In this document: one piece after another, positions 44,290-52,834 of the stretch
Numbering within the stretch: position 1 is the first letter of the stretch
Layout: every line of letters begins with the position of its first letter
Source of the DNA: Paracoccus litorisediminis
GTDB taxonomy: Bacteria > Pseudomonadota > Alphaproteobacteria > Rhodobacterales > Rhodobacteraceae
Assembly: GCF_009711205.1 (NCBI RefSeq)
Contig: NZ_WMIG01000018.1
Coordinates: 24,532 to 88,531 of the forward strand
Reading direction: 5' to 3'
DNA: 64,000 nt
The notes under the pieces: generated by a model
Seen by the model: only the letters and a program-made list of their open reading frames with translations
Told to the model about the DNA's origin: nothing
The model's database searches: none
Program-made: the position numbers and the translations under genes

Positions 44290-45921
44290 ATGTCAGACGG
44301 GTTGTCGAGTTCGATCCCTGAGCCAGAAATCCGCGCGGAGCTTGAACGCATCCTTGCGTCCTCGGATTTTCAGGCTTCGGCAAGGAACCGCCGCTTTCTG
44401 CGCCACGTCGTCGAGGAAACCCTGCTTGGCCGGGGGGGGCGGATCAAGGCCTATAGCATCGCGACCAGCGTCTTTGGCCGCCCGGATGATTTCGATCCCC
44501 TGCAGGATTCCATCGTCCGCATCGAGGCCGCACGCCTGCGCCGCGCCATCGAGCGTTTCTACCTGCTGGAAGGCGACCGACTTGGGGCGCGGATCACCAT
44601 CCCCAAGGGCACCTATGTGCCCGAATTCTCTCGGCCTCAGTCGCCGGCGGAAGCATCGCCTTTGATCGAGCAGAAAGCACCGCCCGCCACTGAGCCCCTG
44701 CAGGATTATGGTCCCCGCATTCTGGTCGAACTGTTCGAGCAGGAAGGCGATCTTGCGAGCTGTCCGACCATCGGGCGCACGCTGACGCGGCAGGTGATTT
44801 CGGCACTGACCCGTTTCACCGATCTCTTTGTCTATGGACCTGCCACGGCAGAAGTCGGTGGGGCGGAACATGATCTGCCGATCGATTATCGCCTGTCGGG
44901 CACCCTGACCCTGTCCAGGGACCGGCTGCATGCCGATCTGCTGATGAGTCGGCAAATGGATGGCCGCTATGTCTGGGCGCAGACGTTGGATCACCCCTTG
45001 GGGGTTGAGCGTGACCCTCAGCAGATCGTCAGCCTGTGCTCCGAGATCGCCGGCCATGTCGTCCGCGTGGTGGCGCTGCGCGACGGTATCCTTGACAGTC
45101 AGGCCCGCGAATCCGGTGGTGCCGCGCCACGGCATTTCGCAGGCTACCAGAAATTGCTGGATTTCCACGATTACTGGCGCACCCTCGATCCGGCGCGCTT
45201 TGAGCCATTGCGCCTTGACCTTGAGGCGACGATTGCCGCCGATTCAGGCTTTGCCGCAGGTCGCGCCTGCCTGTCGCTGCTTTACGGCAATGCGGCCCGC
45301 TTCGGGTATCAGGCCGGTCCGGCGCCGCTGGATCGCGCATTGTCGCTGGCGCGAGAGGCGATCAGGCTCGCACCGAATTCCAGCAAGGCCTATCATGCAA
45401 GGGCGGTGGCGGAATGGTTTCTTGGCCAGCCCGAGTCCGCGCTGGCGACCCTGCAGATGGCCCGCGCGCTCAACCCCAATGACCCCGAGTTGATGGCCGA
45501 ACTGGGCTTTCGCCATGCCAAGCGGATGGTTTGGGAAATCGCCGTGCCGCTGCTGGAGGAAGCCTATCTGCGCAATCCGCTGCAAAGTGGTCAATACCGG
45601 ATGGGACTGTTCTTTTTCCATTTTGCGCACGACCGGCCCGCCGAGGCATTGCGCGAGGCATTGGCGATCAACGCTCCCGGTATTGGCCATTTCCACCTGG
45701 CCAGTTGCGCGGCGCTGTCCGAAATGGGGCGGATCGATGAAGCGCGCGCCTATCTGGCCGAGACGGACCGGCTGGTTCCCGGTCTGCGCGATCGTCTGGT
45801 CGAGGACCTGACCTTTCGCCAGATCCATCCCGATCTGATCGCCGCCATCGCCCGCGCCATCGGCCGGGTCGATCCCGGGCCGGGACGCGTCAGGCATCTG
45901 CGCCGCCCCCCGGCCAGCTGA
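44290..45921 (+). CDS. Large soluble regulator-like protein with N-terminal conserved helical domain, FlgO/TolB-N-like domain and TPRs
   Basis: A 543-residue protein. Residues about 8-110 carry the block RFLRHVVEETLLGRG, KAYSIATSVFGRPDDFDP and SIVRIEAARLRRAIERFY, common in alphaproteobacterial proteins annotated as adenylate-cyclase-like or winged-helix regulators. Residues about 135-250 look like a FlgO/TolB-N nucleotide-binding-like domain (DYGPRILVELFEQEG), and about 290-500 contains TPR-like repeats. No transmembrane segment is seen. ATG 44290 is taken over upstream frame-open codons. Divergent from the decarboxylase cluster, it is a plausible regulator of that cluster, analogous in position to CadC; this is inference. 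Confidence 0.7.
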   Translation: MSDGLSSSIPEPEIRAELERILASSDFQASARNRRFLRHVVEETLLGRGGRIKAYSIATSVFGRPDDFDPLQDSIVRIEAARLRRAIERFYLLEGDRLGARITIPKGTYVPEFSRPQSPAEASPLIEQKAPPATEPLQDYGPRILVELFEQEGDLASCPTIGRTLTRQVISALTRFTDLFVYGPATAEVGGAEHDLPIDYRLSGTLTLSRDRLHADLLMSRQMDGRYVWAQTLDHPLGVERDPQQIVSLCSEIAGHVVRVVALRDGILDSQARESGGAAPRHFAGYQKLLDFHDYWRTLDPARFEPLRLDLEATIAADSGFAAGRACLSLLYGNAARFGYQAGPAPLDRALSLAREAIRLAPNSSKAYHARAVAEWFLGQPESALATLQMARALNPNDPELMAELGFRHAKRMVWEIAVPLLEEAYLRNPLQSGQYRMGLFFFHFAHDRPAEALREALAINAPGIGHFHLASCAALSEMGRIDEARAYLAETDRLVPGLRDRLVEDLTFRQIHPDLIAAIARAIGRVDPGPGRVRHLRRPPAS

Positions 45922-45986
45922 CAATCGCCGCCTTCTACGTGTTTCAAGATTGCGCTTTACCCATCGCGGTCCGACCAATCAGGCGG

Positions 45987-46892
45987 TCATTCCACCGGTG
46001 CCCATTCCTCGGTCGGGTCGAAAAGCTCGATCTTTGCGGCTTTTTCCAGCGTGTCTTCGCCCAGATCGGTCTGATAGACGATGCCGGGTTCGGCCACGAT
46101 GAAGCTCATGATGCCGCTGTCGCCATAGGCTGCGGGATAGGCCACGACGGCATGGCCTGAAACCATGTTGCCATTGACCATGTAGCTATAGGCCCCGCCG
46201 GGTGCCGCCGGACCCTGACCCTGAAGGATGCGGAAATAGTAGCCCTCATAGGGTTCGGGCTCCCGGTCCTCTCCGTCGCTGCTGAAGCCGGTGAAATTGG
46301 CGCGGGCAAGACTTTCGTCAAAGGGACTGGGCGGCGAGTCGGGGTCGTCTGCCCAGAAAAGCCCGTCATGCTGGCCCGGCGTGGACAGGATCGACGCGGC
46401 GAACTCCATTACCCCGTCGCCGTCATAGTCGGTCTGACGAAAGCTTGCCTGAACTTCATGGGCGCGGCGCAGCAGGCCGATGACCTCAAGCTCATTCCGA
46501 CCGATGCGCCGCGCCAAGACCTCCTCGCGCGCGCTTTCGGCGTCAAAGCTCCAACCGGTGTCGCCTTTGACCAGATCGGCCGGAAAGGGCCACATCTCGC
46601 GCCCGGCCAGCAGCGTCATCCGGCCGTCGCCCGCAGGTTCCAGCCGGTGGATCGCATGCATGTCGTCAAGGAATTCGCGCCAAACCACGCGATCCTCTTC
46701 GGCGTCTCCGGTTGAGACCACGTCTTCGGCCTCGGGGCCGAAAATCTGCAGGACCGCCGCCTTGTCCTTGGCCTCAAGCGCCGAGACAAGCGCCGTAACC
46801 GCGGCCTCGGGCGTGTCGAAATATTGCGGCGCGGCCCAGGCACCCGGTGCCGTGCCGATGAGCAGGGCGAGTGTGGAAATGATGCGTTTCAT
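45987..46892 (-). CDS. DUF2950 family exported protein
   Basis: A 301-residue protein with a signal peptide (MKRIISTLALLIGTAPGAWA, cleaved at about 20) and the DUF2950 pattern: FDTPEAAVTALVSAL at the start, RRIGRNELEVIGLLRRAHEV in the middle and PYEGYYFRILQGQGP later, with GGAYSYMVNGNMVSG. The function of this periplasmic/envelope family is unknown. Its start overlaps the stop of the upstream LysM-DUF3300 gene by 4 bp, a pairing that is common for these two families, so they probably act together at the envelope. Confidence 0.85.
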   Translation of the reverse strand: MKRIISTLALLIGTAPGAWAAPQYFDTPEAAVTALVSALEAKDKAAVLQIFGPEAEDVVSTGDAEEDRVVWREFLDDMHAIHRLEPAGDGRMTLLAGREMWPFPADLVKGDTGWSFDAESAREEVLARRIGRNELEVIGLLRRAHEVQASFRQTDYDGDGVMEFAASILSTPGQHDGLFWADDPDSPPSPFDESLARANFTGFSSDGEDREPEPYEGYYFRILQGQGPAAPGGAYSYMVNGNMVSGHAVVAYPAAYGDSGIMSFIVAEPGIVYQTDLGEDTLEKAAKIELFDPTEEWAPVE

Positions 46893-48469
46893 CTTCTTCC
46901 TCCCCGACCGCCGCCGCGGCCGCCCATGCTGCTGCGCCCGCGATGGCTTGCCGCCGAGGGGCGTGGCCCGCTGGGTTTCTTGAACGCGTTCGGACGGCTC
47001 TGGGTGGCGCGCGCCTTGGGCATCTTTTGCGCCGAGGGCCGAGACGCATGGCTCGCGCGCTGCCCCGAGGGGCGTGCGCCCGCGCTTGGCCGATTGGCTG
47101 CGGGCTTGGCCTGCCGCACCGGCTGCTTGCGGTTCGCGGCGGCCTGACCGGTCTTTTTCTTGGCGGCCTTGAGATTGGCGGGTTTCGCCCCCGAGGCTTT
47201 GCGTGCCTCGATCTTTTTCTTGGCGGCATCGCGGTTTGCCGGGGTGGCCAGCGGCTTCTGGTTCGGACGGTTGCCTGCCCGATCACCGACGGCCTGACGG
47301 ACATCGCCCCGGTCGATCTGGGCGCGATTGGCCGCACCGATACTGACCCGTTCGCCGCCGCCGATCCGGTCGCGGTCTATGTTGACCTTGTCGCGGTCGA
47401 TATTGATATCGCCCCGGTCGATATTGCGGTCGCCGCGATCGATGGTGATGTCGCCGCGATCCCAGTCGATATCGTCATCGACATCCCAGCCATGCCAATC
47501 ATCATCGTCGAAGATCTCGTCAAGGATCACCGCGCCGCCCAGCAGCACGCCGCCGGTCACCAGAATGTCGTCCCAGTCGGTGCCGTCGTCATAGCCGTAA
47601 TTGTAGCCATAGTGGTAATTGGGCGCGGTCGAGGCAGGGATCGGGGTCGAATAGACCACATTGCTGTCATAGGTTGGGACATAGACTACGCCGGGATCTG
47701 CCGGGGCGATCTGGATCTTGTCATTGACCTTTTCGACCTTCTGGACTGGGCTATCGGCAAGATAGCCCATTTTCTCGGCCTTGCCCCGCAGGCGCTGGAT
47801 CGAGGCCAGCACGTCATCGGTCTGTCCGACCACGGCCTCACCAGCCTGCTCGGTCCAGTCCATATTGTCGCTCATGCGGGTAATCACGTCGGGAAAGCCG
47901 GCGGCAAGCTCGCGTACGCTGTCGTCCCAAGGCTCGGCCGAAGCCAGTTTGGCGCGTTCCTTGTCGGGTGTGTCGGCATTGTCCTCGACGAAGTTTCCGG
48001 CTTTGGCCACGTCCAGCGGAAAGGTCGTGGCAACCAGAGTCGGGGTCAGCAACTGATCCGGGAACAGCGCGACCGGCCCGAACAGCGTGTCGAGTTCGTC
48101 GGGCGAAAGCGTGCCCTCGGCCGCGATCGCGGCCTGCATCGCCGGTGAGGGCGTCGCACCCTGCGCACCGCTGGCGCAGGGGATGGTCAACGTCATTCCG
48201 ACCGCAAGGCTTTCCGGTTTACCGCCCAGCACATCCCGGTTTGCATCAAGGATGAGGCCGTAAAGATTGGGGTCGCCATAGGCGCGGGTCGCGAGCTTGC
48301 TCAGCGTCTCGCCGCTGGCAACCACATGCGGGTTGCCGCAGGTCAGGGCGTCCTGTGCCAGCAATGGTGGGGCGGTTGCAGACAGCATCAGGCCTGCCGC
48401 AAGGCCGCGGCGCAGGGCAATCTGATGTTGGCTCGAAATACGAAAGCGCCGGGTGGTTCTACGAGACAT
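46889..48469 (-). CDS. LysM and DUF3300 domain exported protein with repeat and basic tail
   Basis: A 526-residue protein. After a long basic start and hydrophobic signal region (to about 39) comes a LysM peptidoglycan-binding domain (VASGETLSKLATRAYGDPNL, about 47-97), then DUF3300 (about 122-330; LFPDQLLTPTLVATTFPLDV). Residues about 336-366 contain short IDRGD/NIDRD repeats, and the last 125 residues are Ala/Lys/Arg/Pro-rich, ending in Gly-Arg repeats. ATG 48469 has GGAGG 7 bp upstream. Likely anchored to the cell wall; biological role unknown. Co-translated with the DUF2950 gene. Confidence 0.85.
   Translation of the reverse strand: MSRRTTRRFRISSQHQIALRRGLAAGLMLSATAPPLLAQDALTCGNPHVVASGETLSKLATRAYGDPNLYGLILDANRDVLGGKPESLAVGMTLTIPCASGAQGATPSPAMQAAIAAEGTLSPDELDTLFGPVALFPDQLLTPTLVATTFPLDVAKAGNFVEDNADTPDKERAKLASAEPWDDSVRELAAGFPDVITRMSDNMDWTEQAGEAVVGQTDDVLASIQRLRGKAEKMGYLADSPVQKVEKVNDKIQIAPADPGVVYVPTYDSNVVYSTPIPASTAPNYHYGYNYGYDDGTDWDDILVTGGVLLGGAVILDEIFDDDDWHGWDVDDDIDWDRGDITIDRGDRNIDRGDINIDRDKVNIDRDRIGGGERVSIGAANRAQIDRGDVRQAVGDRAGNRPNQKPLATPANRDAAKKKIEARKASGAKPANLKAAKKKTGQAAANRKQPVRQAKPAANRPSAGARPSGQRASHASRPSAQKMPKARATQSRPNAFKKPSGPRPSAASHRGRSSMGGRGGGRGGRR
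47360..47473 (-). repeat. Short tandem repeat coding region (IDRGD/NIDRD units)
   Basis: Inside the DUF3300 gene, units near GTCGATATTG are repeated with changes and encode DITIDRGD, NIDRGD, INIDRD and VNIDRD in succession, about six to eight residues each. The region could expand or contract by slippage. Confidence 0.7.
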
Positions 48470-48577
48470 AATCGGCCTCCATCCCGGACCCCGCGACCTT
48501 GCGCGAGAATCCCCTGTGAATGCTAATCCAGCCAAGTGTGGCTGAGAAGTGTTTTTACTCAAAGGATTTTCACAATT

Positions 48578-49363
48578 TCAGTCGATGATGTGGTAGCCGC
48601 CGTCGATATAGATGGTTTGGCCGGTGATCAGCCGCGCCGCGTCATGGGCAAGGAAGGCCACCGCCGCCCCGACATCGTCGATGCCGACCAGTTCGCGGGC
48701 CGGTGCCTTGCGTTCGGCCTTGGCTAGAAGTTCATCGAACTCCGGAATTCCCGAGGCGGCGCGGGTGGCAAGCGGGCCGGGCGAGATTGCATGGACGCGG
48801 ATGCCTTTGGGGCCAAGCTCGGCCGCCATGTAGCGCACCGCACTTTCCAGCGCGGCCTTGGCGACGCCCATGATGTTGTAATTCTCGACCACCATCTCGG
48901 CGCCGTAATAGCTCATGGTGAACATGGCGCCGCCCCTTTTCATCAGCGGTTCGGCCAGATGCGCCATCCGCATGAAGGACCAGCACGAGACCTCCATCGT
49001 CTTCAGAAAGCCGTCCAGTGGCGCGTCCGTCACCCGCCCCGCCAGCGTGTCGCGTGGGGCGAAGGCGATGGAGTGGATCAGGTAATCAAGCTCACCCCAT
49101 TTTGCAGTGATCTCGTCGAATACCGCCTCGACCTGACCGGGGACCAGCATGTCGAGGGGCAGGAAAATCGGTGCCTCGACCTCTTGCGCCAATGGCTCGA
49201 CGAAGCGTTTGGCCTTGTCGTTCAGGTAGGTCACCGCGACCTCGGCCCCCAGGGCGCGAAAGGCGCGGGCGCAGCCCCAGGCGATCGACTGATCATTGGC
49301 GATGCCGACGATCAGGCCCTTCTTGCCTTCGAGCAGCTTGGCCTGAGCAAGGGGAAGGGTCAT
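48578..49363 (-). CDS. fabI: Enoyl-[acyl-carrier-protein] reductase, FabI
   Basis: A 261-residue SDR-type reductase with the FabI features: KKGLIVGIANDQSIAWGCA at 14-32 (cofactor loop), HSIAFAPRDTLAG at 97-109, and the catalytic pair Tyr162 and Lys169 in ENYNIMGVAKAALES. It reduces enoyl-ACP in fatty-acid synthesis using NADH. It is the last gene of an operon with acetate kinase, phosphotransacylase and CoA-transferase genes, and its start overlaps the ackA stop by 4 bp. It may be a second fabI dedicated to this operon; other copies cannot be seen. Confidence 0.9.
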   Translation of the reverse strand: MTLPLAQAKLLEGKKGLIVGIANDQSIAWGCARAFRALGAEVAVTYLNDKAKRFVEPLAQEVEAPIFLPLDMLVPGQVEAVFDEITAKWGELDYLIHSIAFAPRDTLAGRVTDAPLDGFLKTMEVSCWSFMRMAHLAEPLMKRGGAMFTMSYYGAEMVVENYNIMGVAKAALESAVRYMAAELGPKGIRVHAISPGPLATRAASGIPEFDELLAKAERKAPARELVGIDDVGAAVAFLAHDAARLITGQTIYIDGGYHIID

Positions 49364-50553
49364 GTCGGCGCTCCTTCTGGTTCGATCAGGGCGAGGGTAT
49401 GGCGGGCGATCATCAGTTCCTCGTCGGTCGGAATGACATGGACCGCGACGCGGCTTGCCGGGGTTGAGATCAGGGTTGCCCCGGCGGCATTCGCCTTGGG
49501 GTCCATTTCGACCCCAAGCCAGCCAAGGGTCTGGGCAATACGGGCACGGATGGGGGCCGAGTTTTCACCGATGCCCGCCGTGAAGACGAAGGCATCAAGC
49601 CCGCCAAGCGCCGCCGCCAGCATTCCCGCGTTCAATCCACAGCGATAGGCGAAGTGGTCGATGGCGAAGGCTGCCTCGGGCGCATCGCTGGCCAGCAATT
49701 CGCGCATGTCGCTTGAAATTCCCGACAGGCCCTTCAGTCCCGAGCCGCGATAGAACAGGTCGGTGACCTGATCCGCGCTCATCCCCCGCTGCGAGATCAG
49801 GTAAAGCACCACGCCCGGATCGACCTGACCCGGACGCGTTCCCATCGGCAGACCGTCCAGCGCGGTAAAGCCCATCGTGCTTTCGACGCTGCGCCCCGCC
49901 CTTATCGCGCACATCGAGGCGCCGCTGCCCAGATGTGCGACGATCACCCGGCCTGCAGCAGCCTGCGGCGCGATCTCGCGCAGGCGCTCGGCGACATATT
50001 CATAGGAAAGACCGTGAAATCCGTAACGCCGCACCCCCTCATCATAATAGGCGCGGGGAATGGCATATCGGTCGGCAACCTGAGGATGGTCGCGATGGAA
50101 GGCCGTGTCAAAACAGGCCACCTGCGGCACGTCTGGATTGATCTGCATGGCCAGCCGGATCGGGGCGAGATTGTTCGGCTGATGCAGCGGCGCGAGATCC
50201 TGATATTCTGCGAGCCGGTCAAGGATCGCGTCGTCGATCAGCACCGGGGCCGCGAAGTCCGGCCCGCCATGCACGACCCGATGGCCGATGGCGCGCAGTT
50301 GCAACCCTTCAAGCGTGCGCAGCCATGACCGGGTTTCAGCGATCGCGGCGGGCAGATCAGGGACCTCCTTGGGTCCATAGCTTCGGTCGAGGATCACGGC
50401 CCCGTCCGAGGCGGTGGCGCGCAAATGGGGTCGAACGCCGATCCCGTCCAGCTGGCCGCGGATTTTCCGGATCAGCGCGGAGTCCTCGATGGTGAAGACC
50501 TGAAACTTCAGGCTGGACGAGCCTGCGTTGACGACAAGGATTGCGCCCTTCAT
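49360..50553 (-). CDS. ackA: Acetate kinase
   Basis: A 397-residue ASKHA-fold kinase with VVNAGSSSLKFQVF at about 7-20, HRVVHGGPDF, FDTAFHRDHPQVADRYAIPR, VIVAHLGSGASMCAI and FTALDGLPMGTRPGQVDPG, all acetate kinase signatures. It makes ATP from acetyl phosphate (or acyl phosphate) and ADP. Overlaps both the upstream phosphotransacylase gene and downstream fabI by 4 bp, so the three are translationally coupled. Confidence 0.93.
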   Translation of the reverse strand: MKGAILVVNAGSSSLKFQVFTIEDSALIRKIRGQLDGIGVRPHLRATASDGAVILDRSYGPKEVPDLPAAIAETRSWLRTLEGLQLRAIGHRVVHGGPDFAAPVLIDDAILDRLAEYQDLAPLHQPNNLAPIRLAMQINPDVPQVACFDTAFHRDHPQVADRYAIPRAYYDEGVRRYGFHGLSYEYVAERLREIAPQAAAGRVIVAHLGSGASMCAIRAGRSVESTMGFTALDGLPMGTRPGQVDPGVVLYLISQRGMSADQVTDLFYRGSGLKGLSGISSDMRELLASDAPEAAFAIDHFAYRCGLNAGMLAAALGGLDAFVFTAGIGENSAPIRARIAQTLGWLGVEMDPKANAAGATLISTPASRVAVHVIPTDEELMIARHTLALIEPEGAPT

Positions 50554-51506
50554 TCGGCAGCCACCTTGGGTTTGCCCTTGCGGCGCGACTCGGCATCCAG
50601 CGCGGCCACGGCACAGGAGGCGAGACGCGTCCGCACCGAATCCGCGCGTGAGGTCAGGATGATCGGCACGCGGGCTCCCAGCACCACCCCAGCGGCATCG
50701 GCATGGGACAGGAAGCTGAGATTTTTGGCCAGCATGTTCCCGGCCTCAAGGTCGGGGACGACCAGAACCTGCGCCCTTCCCGCGACCGGTCCACCAATGC
50801 CCTTGATCCGTGCCGCCTCGGGGTCTATGGCATTGTCGAAGGCCAGCGGCCCTTCCAGCAACCCACCGGTGATCTGGCCGCGCTCGGCCATCTTGCACAA
50901 AGCCGCGGCCTCGATGGTCGAGGGGATCTTGCCGGTCACCGTCTCGACCGCCGACAGGATCGCCACGCGCGGTTCGGTCATGCCAAGCGCATGCAGCAGG
51001 TCGATGGCGTTCTGGACGATGTCGCGCTTGGTTTCCAGATCGGGAAAGATGTTGATGGCGGCATCGGTGATGAACAGCGTGTCGGCATGACCGGGCACGT
51101 CCATGACAAAGACATGGCTGATGCGGCGGTCCGTGCGCAGCCCGGTCGCCGAGGAGGTGACCGCCCGCATGAATTCATCGGTATGAAGGCTGCCCTTCAT
51201 CAGCACCTCGCCCTTGCCCTCGCGGATGAGGGCGACGGCCATGTCAGCGGCGGCATGGCTATGCGGGACATCGATGATTTCGATGCCGTTCAGGTCAATG
51301 TCATGCTGGGCGGCGACGGCGCGGATCTTTGGCTCGGGACCGACCAGCAGGGGGGTGATCAGCCCTTCGCGCCCGGCCTCGATGGGGCCGCGCAGCGAGG
51401 TTTCGTCGCAGGGATGGGCGACGACGGTCACGACATCGCGGGTCTCGCGCGCCCGCGCAATCAGCAGGTCGTATTTCGAGGGCGTATGCGCATCGGTTTC
51501 GGTCAC
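50550..51506 (-). CDS. pta: Phosphate acetyl/butyryltransferase
   Basis: A 318-residue Pta/Ptb-family enzyme (KYDLLIARARETRDVVTVVA at the N-terminus; FPDLETKRDIVQNAIDLLHA and PLAFDNAIDPEAARIKGIGG later). It interconverts acyl-CoA and acyl phosphate. The length matches the short catalytic form; relatives next to ackA are often fused to an N-terminal MaoC-like hydratase, which is absent here. Acetyl- versus butyryl-specificity is unclear; the neighbouring CoA-transferase suggests short-chain 3-oxoacid/acyl metabolism. Confidence 0.87.
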   Translation of the reverse strand: MTETDAHTPSKYDLLIARARETRDVVTVVAHPCDETSLRGPIEAGREGLITPLLVGPEPKIRAVAAQHDIDLNGIEIIDVPHSHAAADMAVALIREGKGEVLMKGSLHTDEFMRAVTSSATGLRTDRRISHVFVMDVPGHADTLFITDAAINIFPDLETKRDIVQNAIDLLHALGMTEPRVAILSAVETVTGKIPSTIEAAALCKMAERGQITGGLLEGPLAFDNAIDPEAARIKGIGGPVAGRAQVLVVPDLEAGNMLAKNLSFLSHADAAGVVLGARVPIILTSRADSVRTRLASCAVAALDAESRRKGKPKVAAE

Positions 51507-51527
51507 GATACTCTCCTCAGGAGGTTT

Positions 51528-52184
51528 CTAATCCAGTTCCATCTCGGGGATGTCGCCCTCGATGATCAGATGGGCGGCGGTGGCGGCAAGGATCTGTTCA
51601 ATACTGACGCCCGGCCCGCGTTCCCGCAGTTCAAGGCCGCTTTCGGTCGGGCGGATCACCGCCATCTCGGTCACGATCAGGTCGACGCGACGTTCGGCGG
51701 TCAGGGGCAGGGTGCATTCGGGCAGGATCTTGGGCTCGCCCTTGGCGCTGTGCAGCATGGCGACCACGACGCTGCGCGCGCCCGCGACCAGATCCATGGC
51801 CCCGCCCATGCCGGGCACCATCCGGCCCGGCACCATCCAGTTCGCAAGATGCCCCTTTTCATCGACTTGCAGGCCGCCCAGCACGGTCATGTCCAGATGC
51901 CCGCCCCGGATCAGGCCAAAGCTCATGGCGCTGTCGATCGAGGCAGCGCCCGGAACCGCGGTGACAAAGCCGCCCCCTGCATCGGTCAGGCTTTTCTCGG
52001 CCATGCCCTCGGGTGGGCGGGCGCCCAGACCGATGACGCCATTCTCGGCCTGAAAGAACACGTCGATGCCTTCGGGGACGTAATTCGCGACAAGGCTTGG
52101 CAGGCCGATACCCAGGTTGACCAATGTGCCGGGGCGGATTTCGCGGGCGACGCGGCGGGCGATGATTTCCTTGGCGTCCATCAT
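51528..52184 (-). CDS. scoB: 3-Oxoacid CoA-transferase, subunit B
   Basis: A 218-residue beta subunit with FFQAENGVIGLGARP, in which the Glu of the QxENG motif is the catalytic residue forming the glutamyl-CoA intermediate; GAGSxxD-type features are also present (PGAASIDSAMSFGLIRGGHL). It transfers CoA between succinyl-CoA (or acetyl-CoA) and acetoacetate. Overlaps subunit A by 4 bp and lies 21 bp before pta. Confidence 0.92.
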   Translation of the reverse strand: MMDAKEIIARRVAREIRPGTLVNLGIGLPSLVANYVPEGIDVFFQAENGVIGLGARPPEGMAEKSLTDAGGGFVTAVPGAASIDSAMSFGLIRGGHLDMTVLGGLQVDEKGHLANWMVPGRMVPGMGGAMDLVAGARSVVVAMLHSAKGEPKILPECTLPLTAERRVDLIVTEMAVIRPTESGLELRERGPGVSIEQILAATAAHLIIEGDIPEMELD

Positions 52185-52834
52185 GGTGCTGTCCCCAGAA
52201 GATGATCGACCAGCACACCCGGCGTCTTGACCGCATCGGGCGGGATCATGCCCACGGGAACGATATGTTCGGGCTCGGCAATCACCGTGGCCGCTGCCAT
52301 CGCCATGATCGGATTGAAGTTATGCGCGGTCAGCAGATAGCTTAGATTGCCGGCGTAATCGGCGTGGTGACAGGCCAGCAGCGCGTAATCGCCCCGGATC
52401 GGACGTTCCAGCAGGAAACGCTGGCCGTCGACCTCGACGATCTGCTTGCCCTCCTCGACCGGGGTACCAAGGCCGGTCGCGGTCAGCACCCCGCCCAAGC
52501 CGTAGCCCGCAGCGCGGATGCGCTCGACCAGCGTGCCCTGTGGGACCAGTTCGACCTGCATCTCTCCGGCCATCATCTTCTGCTGTGCCAAGGGGTTCAG
52601 GCCGATATGCGACACGATGGCGCGGCTGACCTGACCCGATACGACCAGCTTTCCCACCCCCTTTTCGGGGGTGCAGAGGTCGTTGCAGATGATGGTCAAT
52701 CCGCCGGTGCCACGTGCAAGGATCGCGTCGATCAGCCGATGCGGAGAGCCAACGCCCATGAAGCCCCCGACCAGCAGGACCGCGCCTTCCTCGATCATCT
52801 CGGCGGCGGCCTCGGGCCGGAGCGCAGCCTTCAT
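52181..52834 (-). CDS. scoA: 3-Oxoacid CoA-transferase, subunit A
   Basis: A 217-residue alpha subunit; the oxyanion/CoA motif GGFMGVGSPHRLIDAI at about 23-38 and YGLGGVLTATGLGTPVEEGK are diagnostic. Forms a heterodimer or heterotetramer with the product of the following gene. Its start overlaps the stop of the DUF3141 gene by 4 bp, tying CoA activation of acetoacetate to a PHA-synthase-like protein. Confidence 0.92.
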   Translation of the reverse strand: MKAALRPEAAAEMIEEGAVLLVGGFMGVGSPHRLIDAILARGTGGLTIICNDLCTPEKGVGKLVVSGQVSRAIVSHIGLNPLAQQKMMAGEMQVELVPQGTLVERIRAAGYGLGGVLTATGLGTPVEEGKQIVEVDGQRFLLERPIRGDYALLACHHADYAGNLSYLLTAHNFNPIMAMAAATVIAEPEHIVPVGMIPPDAVKTPGVLVDHLLGTAP

